A stretch of 18,762 nucleotides of DNA from Minisyncoccota bacterium (GTDB lineage: Bacteria; Patescibacteriota; Minisyncoccia; Phycocordibacterales; UBA9973). The notes beneath the pieces are model-generated. The model was not told the DNA's origin and ran no database searches. It saw only the letters and a list, made by a program, of their open reading frames with translations. The translations under genes were made by a program, and so were the position numbers. Location: the NCBI GenBank assembly GCA_017984185.1, contig JAGNZX010000004.1, positions 1-18,762 on the forward strand, written 5' to 3'. This document shows, one piece after another, positions 1-6,841 of this stretch (positions are counted from its first letter, which is position 1; each line of letters starts with the position of its first letter).

Positions 1-38
1 GTGACGAGAAAAATTATCAGTTAATATTAAAATAATAT

Positions 39-1079
39 ATGTTAAAGAAAAAAGAAAAAAAAGATGATAAAACTGTCGGTATGGCCGTGCTAGAAGACAC
101 ACTAAAATCCATCCAAACAAAATTTGGTGAAGGTTCCATCATGAAATTTGGCGACTCTCCAAAAGTAGATATCAATGTCATACCGACTGGATCTATCGGT
201 CTCGATATGGCTCTCGGTGTCGGCGGTATACCACGTGGAAGAATCATCGAAATTTTTGGACCAGAGTCCTCTGGTAAGACTACCCTCTCCTTGCACATCG
301 TGGCTGAAGCCCAAAAGAAAGGCGGAGTTTGTGCCTACATAGACGCTGAGCACGCTATGGATCCGGACTATACAAAAAAACTTGGTGTAAATATAAATGA
401 TTTATTAATCTCCCAACCTGACAACGGCGAACAAGCTCTCGAAATAGTCGAGAGTCTGGTACGCACTGGCAAGATAGACGTCATCGTCGTCGACTCTGTG
501 GCTGCCCTGACCCCAAAAGACGAAATCGAAGGCGATATGGGAGCTTACCACGTCGGTAAACAAGCTCGATTGATGAGCCAAGCCCTTCGCAAACTCACTG
601 CTATTGTGGCTCGTTCCAAGACCGTGGTCATCTTTATCAACCAGATCCGTATGCAAATCGGCGTCATGTTTGGTAATCCTGAAACTACTCCAGGAGGTAA
701 GGCTTTGAAATTCTACACTTCAGTTCGTCTCGACATCCGCAAAATTGCTCAAATTAAAAAAGGTGAAGACGTCGTCGGCTCTCGGACTCGTGTCAAAATC
801 GTTAAAAACAAAGTCGCTGCCCCATTCAAACAAACCGAATTTGATATCATCTACAATGAAGGAATCTCTAAAGAAGGAGAAATGATGGCTCTCGGTGAAA
901 AATTTAAAATTGTTGAAAAGAGTGGAAACTCGTATTTTTACACTCCAGCTGGAGAAAAAGCTGAGAAGGTAAAACTCGGTGTCGGTTATGATGCTACTCG
1001 CACCTTCCTACGAGAAAACAAGAAAATCGGTGATCAAATCTTGAAAGAAATAATGAAAAAGTTTGCGGAGGAGGCGTAA
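39..1079 (+). CDS. recA: Recombinase RecA
   Basis: RecA is the ATP-dependent strand-exchange protein of homologous recombination and the co-protease of the SOS response; it forms filaments on single-stranded DNA. At 346 residues it has the usual length. Visible motifs are the Walker A loop GPESSGKT at residues 74-81, the hydrophobic Walker B strand ending in VVDSVAAL around 150-157, and the DNA-binding L2 region NQIRMQIGVMFGNPETT at about 201-217, all close to the family consensus. The ATG at 39 gives a short lysine-rich N-terminus. No Shine-Dalgarno sequence precedes it; a -10-like TAAAAT at 28-33 ends 5 nt before the ATG, without the TG extension seen before other genes here. RecO and SSB, its loader and competitor, are encoded in the same window but in other operons. 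The gene is followed by the palindrome-bounded DUF559 gene on the opposite strand. Family assignment is certain. Confidence 0.98.
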   Translation: MLKKKEKKDDKTVGMAVLEDTLKSIQTKFGEGSIMKFGDSPKVDINVIPTGSIGLDMALGVGGIPRGRIIEIFGPESSGKTTLSLHIVAEAQKKGGVCAYIDAEHAMDPDYTKKLGVNINDLLISQPDNGEQALEIVESLVRTGKIDVIVVDSVAALTPKDEIEGDMGAYHVGKQARLMSQALRKLTAIVARSKTVVIFINQIRMQIGVMFGNPETTPGGKALKFYTSVRLDIRKIAQIKKGEDVVGSRTRVKIVKNKVAAPFKQTEFDIIYNEGISKEGEMMALGEKFKIVEKSGNSYFYTPAGEKAEKVKLGVGYDATRTFLRENKKIGDQILKEIMKKFAEEA

Positions 1080-1089
1080 AGTAAATCCT

Positions 1090-1130
1090 CCTCACCCCTT
1101 GGACCCCTCTCCGGAATACCAGAGAGGGGA
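1090..1130. repeat. Left inverted palindromic repeat flanking the DUF559 gene
   Basis: A GC-rich 41-nt unit in an AT-rich setting. It starts with CCTCACCCC (1090-1098) and continues into a hairpin: an 11-nt stem at 1104-1114, loop AATA at 1115-1118, second stem arm at 1119-1129, with one mismatch. The unit occurs again, inverted, at 1511-1550. There is no T tract on either side, so it does not look like a standard intrinsic terminator, although it could block transcription between recA and the convergent DUF559 gene. It lies 3 nt beyond the DUF559 stop codon. Confidence 0.85.
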
Positions 1131-1132
1131 AA

Positions 1133-1507
1133 CTAAATGCGTGATAATTCGTTTATTTTTTCTCTAATTTTATCTATTACAATTTCTAAATTCTTTTCTA
1201 CTTCAGAATTCCAAAACCTAATAATATTTATACCTTTAGATTGTAAATATTCTGCTCTTTCTTTATCATATTCTCTACTATCTTTTAATTTGTGTTGAGA
1301 ACCATCAAGCTCTATTGCGAGTTTAATTTCGGGTGCATAAAAATCTAAGATATACATAGCTATCGGGTGTTGTCGTCGAAACCTTATACCTAATTTATTA
1401 CCTCTTAATTTCTGCCAAAGAATTTTTTCAGCCTTGGTTTCCTCTTGGCGCAAATATCTTGCCTTAATAATAGTCTTAAATCGAGTCACCTTGTAATAAT
1501 ACCGCAC
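1133..1507 (-). CDS. DUF559 / Vsr-like endonuclease-domain protein
   Basis: A 124-residue protein of the DUF559 family, related to very-short-patch-repair (Vsr) and PD-(D/E)XK nucleases. Family hallmarks are visible: EETKAEKILWQKLR near residues 22-35, then RFRRQHPIAMYILDFY with the aspartate of DFY, then LAIELDGSQH with acidic residues of the proposed active site, and a late IIRFWNSEV motif. The length is normal for the single-domain family. The start codon is GTG; upstream on this strand, GAGGGGAG inside the right palindrome is a good Shine-Dalgarno match. Substrate and role are not established for most DUF559 proteins; a nicking or repair role is possible. The gene points against recA and efp, stands alone, is AT-rich and is bracketed by inverted repeats, which suggests acquisition. 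Confidence 0.9.
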   Translation of the reverse strand: MRYYYKVTRFKTIIKARYLRQEETKAEKILWQKLRGNKLGIRFRRQHPIAMYILDFYAPEIKLAIELDGSQHKLKDSREYDKERAEYLQSKGINIIRFWNSEVEKNLEIVIDKIREKINELSRI

Positions 1508-1510
1508 TTC

Positions 1511-1550
1511 TCCCCTCGCCAGTAGTCTGGAGAGGGGTCGGGGGGTGAGG
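1511..1550. repeat. Right inverted palindromic repeat flanking the DUF559 gene
   Basis: This is the inverted partner of the 1090-1130 repeat. The hairpin has an 11-nt stem at 1512-1522, loop TAGT at 1523-1526 and second arm at 1527-1537 with one mismatch, followed by GGGGGGTGAGG to 1550. Read on the minus strand, it matches the left copy over nearly the whole length, differing mainly in the loop and in a short TTG/CC spot. On the minus strand it supplies GAGGGGAG just ahead of the DUF559 GTG start, so the hairpin may sequester that ribosome binding site. It ends 4 nt before the efp -35 element. Confidence 0.85.
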
Positions 1551-1554
1551 TGTA

Positions 1555-1582
1555 TTGATTTTATTCATTTTTCTGATAATAT
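1555..1582 (+). promoter_or_regulatory. efp promoter, leaderless type
   Basis: The -35 candidate TTGATT lies at 1555-1560 and an extended -10, TGATAATAT, at 1574-1582, with a 16-nt spacer. Six nucleotides separate the -10 from the efp ATG at 1589, so transcription should start at or next to the A of the start codon. No Shine-Dalgarno sequence is present. The arrangement recurs at five other genes in the window. Sequence-based call only. Confidence 0.65.
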
Positions 1583-1588
1583 AACCTC

Positions 1589-2170
1589 ATGTCTCAATTA
1601 GATTATAGTGAAATTCGTGAAAAGAAAATAATTATTTACGCAGATGAGCCTTGCGAAGTGGTAGAGAGCCATGTCGCACGCACCCAGCAACGTAAACCTC
1701 AGAACCAAGTCAAACTACGTAGTTTGATCTCTGGTAAGGTCTTCCCTGCTACTTTCCACGTCTCTGAATCTGCTGATGAAGCCGATATAGAAAAAAGAGA
1801 AGTAATATTTTTATACACCAACAAAGGTGAATTTTGGTTCTGCTCTGTGGATGATAAAGCTAATCGTTTTAAGCTCGACGAAGCACTCATGGGCGACAGT
1901 GCAAAATTTCTAAAACCAAACGGTAACGTAACCGCCCTCGTCTGGACAAACGAAGACGATGAAGAAAAAATAATCAAAATCTCTGTCCCGATCAAGATGA
2001 ACTTTAAAGTCAAAGAAGCTCCTCCTGCCGTCCGCGGAGATACTAGTAAGGGCGGCAACAAGATAATCACCCTCGAAAACGGTACGACTATCAATGCTCC
2101 TATGTTTATCAATGAAGGCGACGAAGTCAGTATCAATACTCAAACTGGCGAATACGTCGAACGAGTCTAA
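1589..2170 (+). CDS. efp: Elongation factor P
   Basis: EF-P binds between the P and E sites of the ribosome and relieves stalling on proline runs. The 193 residues match the three-domain family: KOW-like N-terminal domain to about residue 65, central OB domain (VIFLYTNKGEFWF region), and C-terminal OB domain with the signature GDTSKGGNKIITLENG and the ending GEYVERV. The loop that normally carries PGKGxA and the modifiable Lys/Arg reads ARTQQRKPQNQ (residues 30-40), one residue longer than in E. coli EF-P and with no PGKG. The canonical beta-lysylated or rhamnosylated position therefore cannot be assigned, and glutamines occupy the likely tip. The gene stands alone, with its own leaderless-type promoter and a strong terminator. 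Similar QQR-type loops are, as far as I recall, common in CPR EF-P. Confidence 0.95.
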   Translation: MSQLDYSEIREKKIIIYADEPCEVVESHVARTQQRKPQNQVKLRSLISGKVFPATFHVSESADEADIEKREVIFLYTNKGEFWFCSVDDKANRFKLDEALMGDSAKFLKPNGNVTALVWTNEDDEEKIIKISVPIKMNFKVKEAPPAVRGDTSKGGNKIITLENGTTINAPMFINEGDEVSINTQTGEYVERV

Positions 2171-2174
2171 TCTA

Positions 2175-2210
2175 AAACAAAAATCCCCTCGAATGAGGGG
2201 ATTTTTGTTT
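2175..2210. terminator. Bidirectional intrinsic terminator between efp and rpsR
   Basis: A perfect 16-bp stem (2175-2190 with 2195-2210) with loop GAAT. The GC-rich inner part CCCCTC/GAGGGG is flanked by A and T tracts, so each strand shows a hairpin followed by T residues. It lies 4 nt after the efp stop and 5 nt before the end of the convergent rpsR gene, and should serve both. It is the only clear intrinsic terminator I see in the window. Confidence 0.95.
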
Positions 2211-2215
2211 GTATT

Positions 2216-2416
2216 TTATTTAACGATAAATGGTAGAAGCCCTAGGAATCGAGCACGCTTTATAGCCATAGCTAAACCACGTTGATTTTTTGAAGTCACC
2301 CCACTTCTCTTGTGAGATACTATCTTGCCACTTGGATTTAAAAATTTCTTTAAGATTTCTATATCCTTATAGTCGATAAATTTTATATTGTTTGCTGTAA
2401 AATAATCTTGTTTCAT
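2216..2416 (-). CDS. rpsR: Small ribosomal subunit protein bS18
   Basis: S18 sits on the platform of the 30S subunit next to S6, its assembly partner. The 66-residue sequence shows the family core: IDYKDIEILKKFLNPSGKI, then SHKRSGVTSKNQRGLAMAIK, then RARFLGLLPF. It is somewhat shorter than E. coli S18 (75 residues), with truncated ends. It is the last gene of the conserved rpsF-ssb-rpsR order, 9 nt after ssb, and ends in the shared terminator. No Shine-Dalgarno sequence precedes its ATG. No L9 gene (rplI) follows, although rplI commonly does in other bacteria. Assignment is firm. Confidence 0.96.
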   Translation of the reverse strand: MKQDYFTANNIKFIDYKDIEILKKFLNPSGKIVSHKRSGVTSKNQRGLAMAIKRARFLGLLPFIVK

Positions 2417-2425
2417 AATTTTTTA

Positions 2426-2884
2426 TTAAAATGGTATATCTTCTGGGTTAATATCTTCTTCAGGGTACTCTATAGCGTCCATCTCTCCGCTTCCTTCTCC
2501 TGCTGGGGCCTTTGAGCCTGCACTTGAAGTGCTACCTCCACCTGTTGTCGCTCCTCCTTTTGGACCAAATTGAGTTCTGTCGGCGACGATCTCGGTGCGG
2601 TATTTCTTTTCACCACTTGTCTTGTCGTCCCAACTCCTAGTCTGCATTCTACCCTCTACCAACATCGAACTTCCTTTTTTCATGTATTGAGCCACTGTTT
2701 CCGCTTGTCTCCCAAAGACTACGATATTATGATAATCAGCAGATTCTTGTCGTGCACCATTTTTGTCTTTCCAGACACGATTTGTAGCTAATGAGAAGGA
2801 ACAGACCTTGATGCCAGAAGGCAAAGACTTGAGTTCCGGATCTCTGGTCAAATTTCCTATTACGATTGCTTTATTTAAATACAT
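2426..2884 (-). CDS. ssb: Single-stranded DNA-binding protein
   Basis: SSB coats single-stranded DNA during replication, recombination and repair and recruits partner proteins through its C-terminal tip. The 152 residues consist of an OB-fold from residue 1 to about 108 (MYLNKAIVIGNLTRDPEL, SFSLATNRVWKD, YHNIVVFGRQAE, GSSMLVEGRMQTRSW), a Gly/Ser/Ala-rich linker, and an acidic tip ending DINPEDIPF, close to the DDDIPF end of E. coli SSB. The protein is thus complete, including the interaction tip. It lies 4 nt after rpsF and 9 nt before rpsR, in the classical operon. A companion to RecA and RecO in the same window. Confidence 0.97.
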   Translation of the reverse strand: MYLNKAIVIGNLTRDPELKSLPSGIKVCSFSLATNRVWKDKNGARQESADYHNIVVFGRQAETVAQYMKKGSSMLVEGRMQTRSWDDKTSGEKKYRTEIVADRTQFGPKGGATTGGGSTSSAGSKAPAGEGSGEMDAIEYPEEDINPEDIPF

Positions 2885-2888
2885 ATTT

Positions 2889-3398
2889 TTATACAGCTAC
2901 CATAGCATCTATCTCTTTGTCGATTTCAGCTTTATCAATAGGAGCGACTTCTGCACCATCCTCATTCTTCTTTGCTGAAGGAGCTCGACGATGTGCCATA
3001 TCACCACGAACAAATCTTTTTGCAGCAATAGTATTTTCTTTTACAGTCTTAATAAGTAAAAAACGGATAATGTTTGTATCGAGATCAAGTTTTTTCTTCA
3101 ATTCCAAAATACCAGAAGGAGACATTGTAAATTTGACCCAACCAAAATATGCAGTATTAAATTTACTACGAATATTTGAAACAACCTTTGTCATTGGGTA
3201 TGCGAGACCGATCATCTTGGGCATTTCGTCAGCAACAACCTTGCCATTTAGGCTTAAAATTAGGTCTTTTAAATTTCCGTAAACAACGGAAATTTCTTCT
3301 TCCTTTATGGTCGGCACCAAAAGATGGCCAAGTTCGTAAACTTTGCCTTCAGAACCCTTGGAAACCTCTTCTACCCCTTTTGTTTCTTCGTCTGTCAT
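2889..3398 (-). CDS. rpsF: Small ribosomal subunit protein bS6, extended
   Basis: S6 forms a heterodimer with S18 on the 30S platform. The conserved core spans about residues 18-125 (YELGHLLVPTIKEEE, IGLAYPMTKVVSNIRSKF, FGWVKFTMSP, LDLDTNIIRFLLIKT). At 169 residues it is longer than E. coli S6 (about 131-135): an acidic N-terminal tail of some 17 residues precedes the core, and a charged C-terminal tail of about 45 residues follows it, ending in an acidic helix-like IDKAEIDKEIDAM. The 26-nt gap before it is wider than within-operon gaps and holds a promoter candidate at 3408-3416, so it may head its own unit with ssb and rpsR, or read on from tatD. The ATG has no Shine-Dalgarno sequence. Confidence 0.92.
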   Translation of the reverse strand: MTDEETKGVEEVSKGSEGKVYELGHLLVPTIKEEEISVVYGNLKDLILSLNGKVVADEMPKMIGLAYPMTKVVSNIRSKFNTAYFGWVKFTMSPSGILELKKKLDLDTNIIRFLLIKTVKENTIAAKRFVRGDMAHRRAPSAKKNEDGAEVAPIDKAEIDKEIDAMVAV

Positions 3399-3407
3399 GT
3401 GGAATTC

Positions 3408-3416
3408 ATACTATCA
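3408..3416 (-). promoter_or_regulatory. Candidate rpsF promoter (extended -10)
   Basis: On the minus strand TGATAGTAT fits the extended -10 form TGnTANNAT, and ends 9 nt before the rpsF ATG. This predicts a 5' leader of only a few nucleotides. It lies in a 26-nt gap after tatD, the size of the other promoter-bearing gaps here. The spacing is looser than in the six better examples, and no -35 is visible. Confidence 0.4.
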
Positions 3417-3424
3417 AAAAACTT

Positions 3425-4264
3425 TTATAAAGTAAAGACTCGCCGAGCATTGGCTATAATTGCTTGAGCTACCTCCTCTTCTGGTAGACTTTTAATCAGG
3501 GCAATCTTTTTTACCACTTCTCGCACGTATACAGGCTCATTTCTTTTTCCTCTGTATGGTGTTGGCGTCACATATGGCGAATCCGTCTCGGTCATAATCA
3601 TATCAAGTGGGGTATTTTTAATAACTTCATCATAATCAGTGGTAAAAGTGATAACTCCGGTAAAAGAAAGAGTGAAACCAAAATCTAAAAATGCCTGAGC
3701 CTCAGGTAAACCTCCGGCAAAAAAATGCACGTCCCCCTTTACCTTTGCATGCTTTTTTAAAAGCTCCAATGCATCAAAATAAGCATTTCTAGATTTATCT
3801 TTCGGATTATTACGAATATGAAGCATGAGTGGCTTACCAAATTCATTGGCAAGTTCTATCTGAGCAATAAAAGCTAGTTTCTGTTTTTCGATAGATTCTG
3901 CATCCATCCGATAATAATCGAGCCCACACTCCCCGATCGCCACCACCTTTGGGTCTTTTAAAAATTCTCGGTAAACATCTTTATTAAAAACTTCTCCGCG
4001 TGAAGTAAATTCTTTTCCACCCTCGCCAAGTTCCTTTTCATCATGATAAGAAGCCCCAGTATGTATCGGATGAAGCCCTACAATGGCGTATACGCCTTCG
4101 CCATACTCCTGGGCCATCTCAACAGCCTTTCTGGACGTATCGGCCTGTGTGCCCACGTTTATGACAATTGTATCGTTCTCGAGCGCTCGCTTGATCACCT
4201 CACCCCGATCTTCATCAAAGGCTTTAAAATTGACGTGGCTATGTATGTCTATGTATTTTGGCAT
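3425..4264 (-). CDS. tatD: TatD family metal-dependent hydrolase / DNase
   Basis: TatD proteins are TIM-barrel metal hydrolases; characterised members are 3'-5' exonucleases acting on DNA and implicated in repair and DNA quality control. At 279 residues it has the family length. The metal ligands are all present: HSH at residues 8-10, the glutamate of GECGLDYY (E112), H149 in LMLHIR, H180 in VHFFAG and D228 in TETDSPY. A stretch near residues 70-95 (GASYHDEKELGEGG onward) looks like a small insertion relative to compact TatDs. The start is preceded by AAGGA at about 9-nt spacing, and lies 1 nt after the metG stop; metG-tatD adjacency is common in bacteria. The exact substrate is not shown by sequence; the general TatD call is secure. 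Confidence 0.93.
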   Translation of the reverse strand: MPKYIDIHSHVNFKAFDEDRGEVIKRALENDTIVINVGTQADTSRKAVEMAQEYGEGVYAIVGLHPIHTGASYHDEKELGEGGKEFTSRGEVFNKDVYREFLKDPKVVAIGECGLDYYRMDAESIEKQKLAFIAQIELANEFGKPLMLHIRNNPKDKSRNAYFDALELLKKHAKVKGDVHFFAGGLPEAQAFLDFGFTLSFTGVITFTTDYDEVIKNTPLDMIMTETDSPYVTPTPYRGKRNEPVYVREVVKKIALIKSLPEEEVAQAIIANARRVFTL

Positions 4265-4265
4265 G

Positions 4266-5729
4266 TTATTCTTTCCTTAAAAACAAAGGCTTTTCTGGAA
4301 CTTTATTTTCTTTTATTAAAACTTTTATCTTGCCTGCGGTTTCTGGAAGAATAGCTGACAACATTCGTCGAACAGAATTTAATTTAATTACCAAATCTGT
4401 AATCATTTTTTGTCCGGCCTCTTTATCTGTTTTCACAACTTTGAATGGGACAGTTTCTTGTATAGTCTGATCGAGTTCGGCAATTTTATTCCAAACATAA
4501 TCACAAGCTTTTTTAATTTCAAAATCTTTATAAAGACTATAATATTCTTCCATATCTTCCCATTCTGGAATAGCCACTGGTCCATCCAGATTATCCTGGG
4601 CCATCTTCATAACCCGAGATACCAAATTCCCCAACCCATTTGCTAATCCAGAATTATACGCATCTTTAAAACGCTCTATAGTAAACGGACTGTCTTCAAA
4701 ATTTGAAATTTCTTTAGCCAAGAAAAATCGCAAGGCATCAGTGCCGTATTCTTTGACGACTTCGACAGGATCGACGACGTTGCCCAAGGTTTTCGACATT
4801 TTTACTCCCCCATCAGCGGTAATAAAACCATTGATAACTATCTGGTGAGAATTTGGTAGTCCTGCCGCCAAGAGCATGGCTTGCCACATTGCCGATTGAA
4901 AACGCAGATTGTCTTTTCCGCAATATTGTGTCGGATTTCCATTTACCCAATATTTTTCAAAAAGATTTTCCTCGAGCTTGCCTAAAGCGTAGTCGGAGGG
5001 CCAACCCAATGTAGAAATATAATTGGTCAACGCGTCAAACCAGACATACATGACATGGTTTTCATCCCCTGGAACTGGTATACCCCAAGGCATTTTCGAC
5101 TTCAACCTAGAAATTGAAAAATCTTGTAAACCTCTTTCGACAAAAGCCTTGATTTCGTTAAAACGAAAATCTGGCACCACAAAATTTGGATTGTCAGCAT
5201 AAAGTTTCAATAATTTTTCTCCAAAACTACTATATTTAAAGAAATAATTTTCTTCAGCTATGATTTCGAGTTTTCGCCCAGGATGAATCGGGCATTCATC
5301 ATTTACAAGCTCCGAATCACTTTTAGTTTCTTCACAACCGACGCAATATTTCGCTTCATAATTTTTTTTGTAGATAAAACCATTGTCATATACTCTCTTC
5401 CAAAATTCTTGAGCAGTTTTTATATGGGATTGATCGGTCGTGCGGATGAAGTGCAGATCTTCACTCATACCAAAAATCTGGACTGATTCTCGAAATCGAG
5501 CAAAACTAGCATCGACAAATTCTTGCGGGGTCTTGCCTTCCGCTACTGCTCGCTCATAAATCTTCATGCCGTGTTCGTCTGTGCCGGTATTAAAATACAC
5601 ATCAAAACCATTTAATTTTTTATAGCGGGCAATAATATCCGCCCGGACAAATTCCAAAGCGTGACCCATGTGCAGATCGGCGTTTACATAAGGCAGAGTT
5701 GTCGTCAGGTAGAAATTTTTAGAATTCAT
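4266..5729 (-). CDS. metG: Methionyl-tRNA synthetase
   Basis: A class I synthetase that charges tRNA-Met and initiator tRNA. Counting from the chosen start there are 487 residues: the HIGH-type motif HMGH at 20-23, the zinc knuckle with C129, C132, C146 and H149 (CPIH as in Thermus-type MetRS), GWPSDY region, and the KMSKS-type loop KMSKT at 310-314, followed by the helical anticodon-binding domain. The optional C-terminal tRNA-binding (EMAP-like) domain is absent, so this is a compact form. I chose the ATG at 5729, 1 nt after the permease stop, because it begins directly before the conserved FYLTTTLPYVN; an upstream ATG at 5768 would add 13 residues and overlap the permease. Operon with the AI-2E permease and tatD. 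Confidence 0.95.
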   Translation of the reverse strand: MNSKNFYLTTTLPYVNADLHMGHALEFVRADIIARYKKLNGFDVYFNTGTDEHGMKIYERAVAEGKTPQEFVDASFARFRESVQIFGMSEDLHFIRTTDQSHIKTAQEFWKRVYDNGFIYKKNYEAKYCVGCEETKSDSELVNDECPIHPGRKLEIIAEENYFFKYSSFGEKLLKLYADNPNFVVPDFRFNEIKAFVERGLQDFSISRLKSKMPWGIPVPGDENHVMYVWFDALTNYISTLGWPSDYALGKLEENLFEKYWVNGNPTQYCGKDNLRFQSAMWQAMLLAAGLPNSHQIVINGFITADGGVKMSKTLGNVVDPVEVVKEYGTDALRFFLAKEISNFEDSPFTIERFKDAYNSGLANGLGNLVSRVMKMAQDNLDGPVAIPEWEDMEEYYSLYKDFEIKKACDYVWNKIAELDQTIQETVPFKVVKTDKEAGQKMITDLVIKLNSVRRMLSAILPETAGKIKVLIKENKVPEKPLFLRKE

Positions 5730-5730
5730 C

Positions 5731-6801
5731 TTAGTTGTTGGTTCGAGCCAGGATTTTGTCTTTTTCAAGATCGCTCATATACTCCATGATAATCACAGCC
5801 ACTGGAATAGCGAGTATGGCTCCCCAAACTCCTCCCAACTCAAAACCTATCAGGGCAGAAAGAATAATAACAATTGGAGACAAACCCACAACCTTTTTTA
5901 TAATCAAAGGAGCAAAAAGGAACACTTCAAACTGATGCACAATAAAGTAAGCCCCGGTTACTGTTAATGCCGTGCCCATACCACCAGAAATATAAGAAAA
6001 AGAAAAAGCAGGAATTAATGCCACCAAAATACCGTAAGGCACAAGCTCCATAACCCCAGCAATCAAGGATAGTAAAAGTGCATATTGTATGCCAAAAATT
6101 GAAAGTAAAAGATATATTAAAACACCCACCACTAATCCGAGAACTGCTTGGCCTTTGACCCAAAGAGCAATTTTTCTACGTGACCTTTCCCAAAGATCTA
6201 CGATATAACCTTCATATTGAATCGGAATAATAATGCGAAGAAAATTTTCTATGCCTTTTTCTTGAATCGAAAGATAAAAAGAAATAAGAATAATCAGTAT
6301 GAAATTAAATATACCTCCAAAAGCCACAGAAGCAGTTTGAAAAAAACCGCCAGATAAATTATCGATGAAAGCCTTGGATACAGACATAAGTCCTGGAATT
6401 GAAAAATTGGCAGACAAAGAATTTAAAACATCTTTGGCGCCAGAAAAGGCTGAATTTTGGAAATAATCAAAAAAAGAAACTCCTGGAAAATACGACGCGG
6501 CAAAACTCGAAAAATTATAGACCTCAGTAATCAAAAGTGGGGCAAAAAGATAAAACAAACCACCGAAAACAAGGAGAGATACTGCATACAAAATCACCAC
6601 CCCAAAAACTCTACCAATACCAAGTTTCTTCATTATTGGTACAGATGATTCGACAAAAGAAGCCAAGACTATCGAGGTCAAAACCACCAAGACCAAATCT
6701 CGCAAAACCCAAAGCAAAACCACACTCAAGACGACGAGTATGGCTCGGACCATGGTGCTGGTAGATATTGAGATAGTAGTAATATTATCTTGTGCTGACA
6801 T
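5731..6801 (-). CDS. AI-2E family transporter (permease)
   Basis: An integral membrane protein of the AI-2E (UPF0118/PerM) family. Members move small solutes out of or into the cell; a few are ion-coupled exporters and the substrate here is unknown. From the start at 6801 there are 356 residues with about eight hydrophobic segments: two near the N-terminus, one near residue 60-80, and a cluster in the second half. The family signature is the stretch FYLSIQEKGIENFLRIIIP followed by ALWVKGQAVLGLVVG and MELVPYGILVALIP. I chose ATG 6801 over a TTG at 6819 because an extended -10 ends 6 nt before it, so the TTG codon would lie in the promoter. It heads the unit with metG and tatD, 1 nt before metG. 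Confidence 0.9.
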   Translation of the reverse strand: MSAQDNITTISISTSTMVRAILVVLSVVLLWVLRDLVLVVLTSIVLASFVESSVPIMKKLGIGRVFGVVILYAVSLLVFGGLFYLFAPLLITEVYNFSSFAASYFPGVSFFDYFQNSAFSGAKDVLNSLSANFSIPGLMSVSKAFIDNLSGGFFQTASVAFGGIFNFILIILISFYLSIQEKGIENFLRIIIPIQYEGYIVDLWERSRRKIALWVKGQAVLGLVVGVLIYLLLSIFGIQYALLLSLIAGVMELVPYGILVALIPAFSFSYISGGMGTALTVTGAYFIVHQFEVFLFAPLIIKKVVGLSPIVIILSALIGFELGGVWGAILAIPVAVIIMEYMSDLEKDKILARTNN

Positions 6802-6807
6802 AAAAAT

Positions 6808-6816
6808 ATAATACCA
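6808..6816 (-). promoter_or_regulatory. Promoter of the AI-2E permease-metG-tatD unit
   Basis: TGGTATTAT on the minus strand is an extended -10 (TGn plus TATTAT) and ends exactly 6 nt before the ATG at 6801. The predicted mRNA begins at the start codon. No convincing -35 is present, which is usual for TGn promoters. The site decides between the ATG and the upstream in-frame TTG. Confidence 0.65.
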
Positions 6817-6841
6817 CAAAAAACACTCGAATACCTAGAGT

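Larger units (their letters stand above)
1090..1550. mobile_element. Putative DUF559 cassette bounded by inverted palindromes
   Basis: The unit is a single DUF559 endonuclease gene placed almost exactly between two inverted copies of a roughly 40-nt palindromic repeat. The gene starts 3 nt outside the right copy's edge region and stops 3 nt before the left copy. The interior is clearly more AT-rich than recA and efp, while the repeats are very GC-rich. I see no target-site duplication and no transposase. The layout resembles that of REP/REPIN palindromes around their cognate RAYT gene, but the enzyme family is different. Calling it a mobile unit is inference. Confidence 0.5.

Noticed and set aside
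2185..2200. CCCCTC...GAGGGG of the efp terminator as a third copy of the DUF559 palindrome
   Set aside because: Only the six-base stem core is shared; the loop, the A/T flanks and the CCTCACCCC tail differ. It is a standard terminator.
5730..5768. Upstream ATG extending MetRS by 13 residues
   Set aside because: It lies inside the permease gene, while the ATG at 5729 starts 1 nt after the permease stop and directly before the conserved MetRS N-terminus.
6802..6819. Upstream TTG start that would add six residues to the AI-2E permease
   Set aside because: The codon overlaps the extended -10 box TGGTATTAT, which ends 6 nt before the ATG at 6801; the added residues are not family-like.
6822..6838. 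Possible terminator after the M16 peptidase (ACTC...GAGT followed by a T run)
   Set aside because: The stem is only four base pairs with a nine-base loop, too weak to call.
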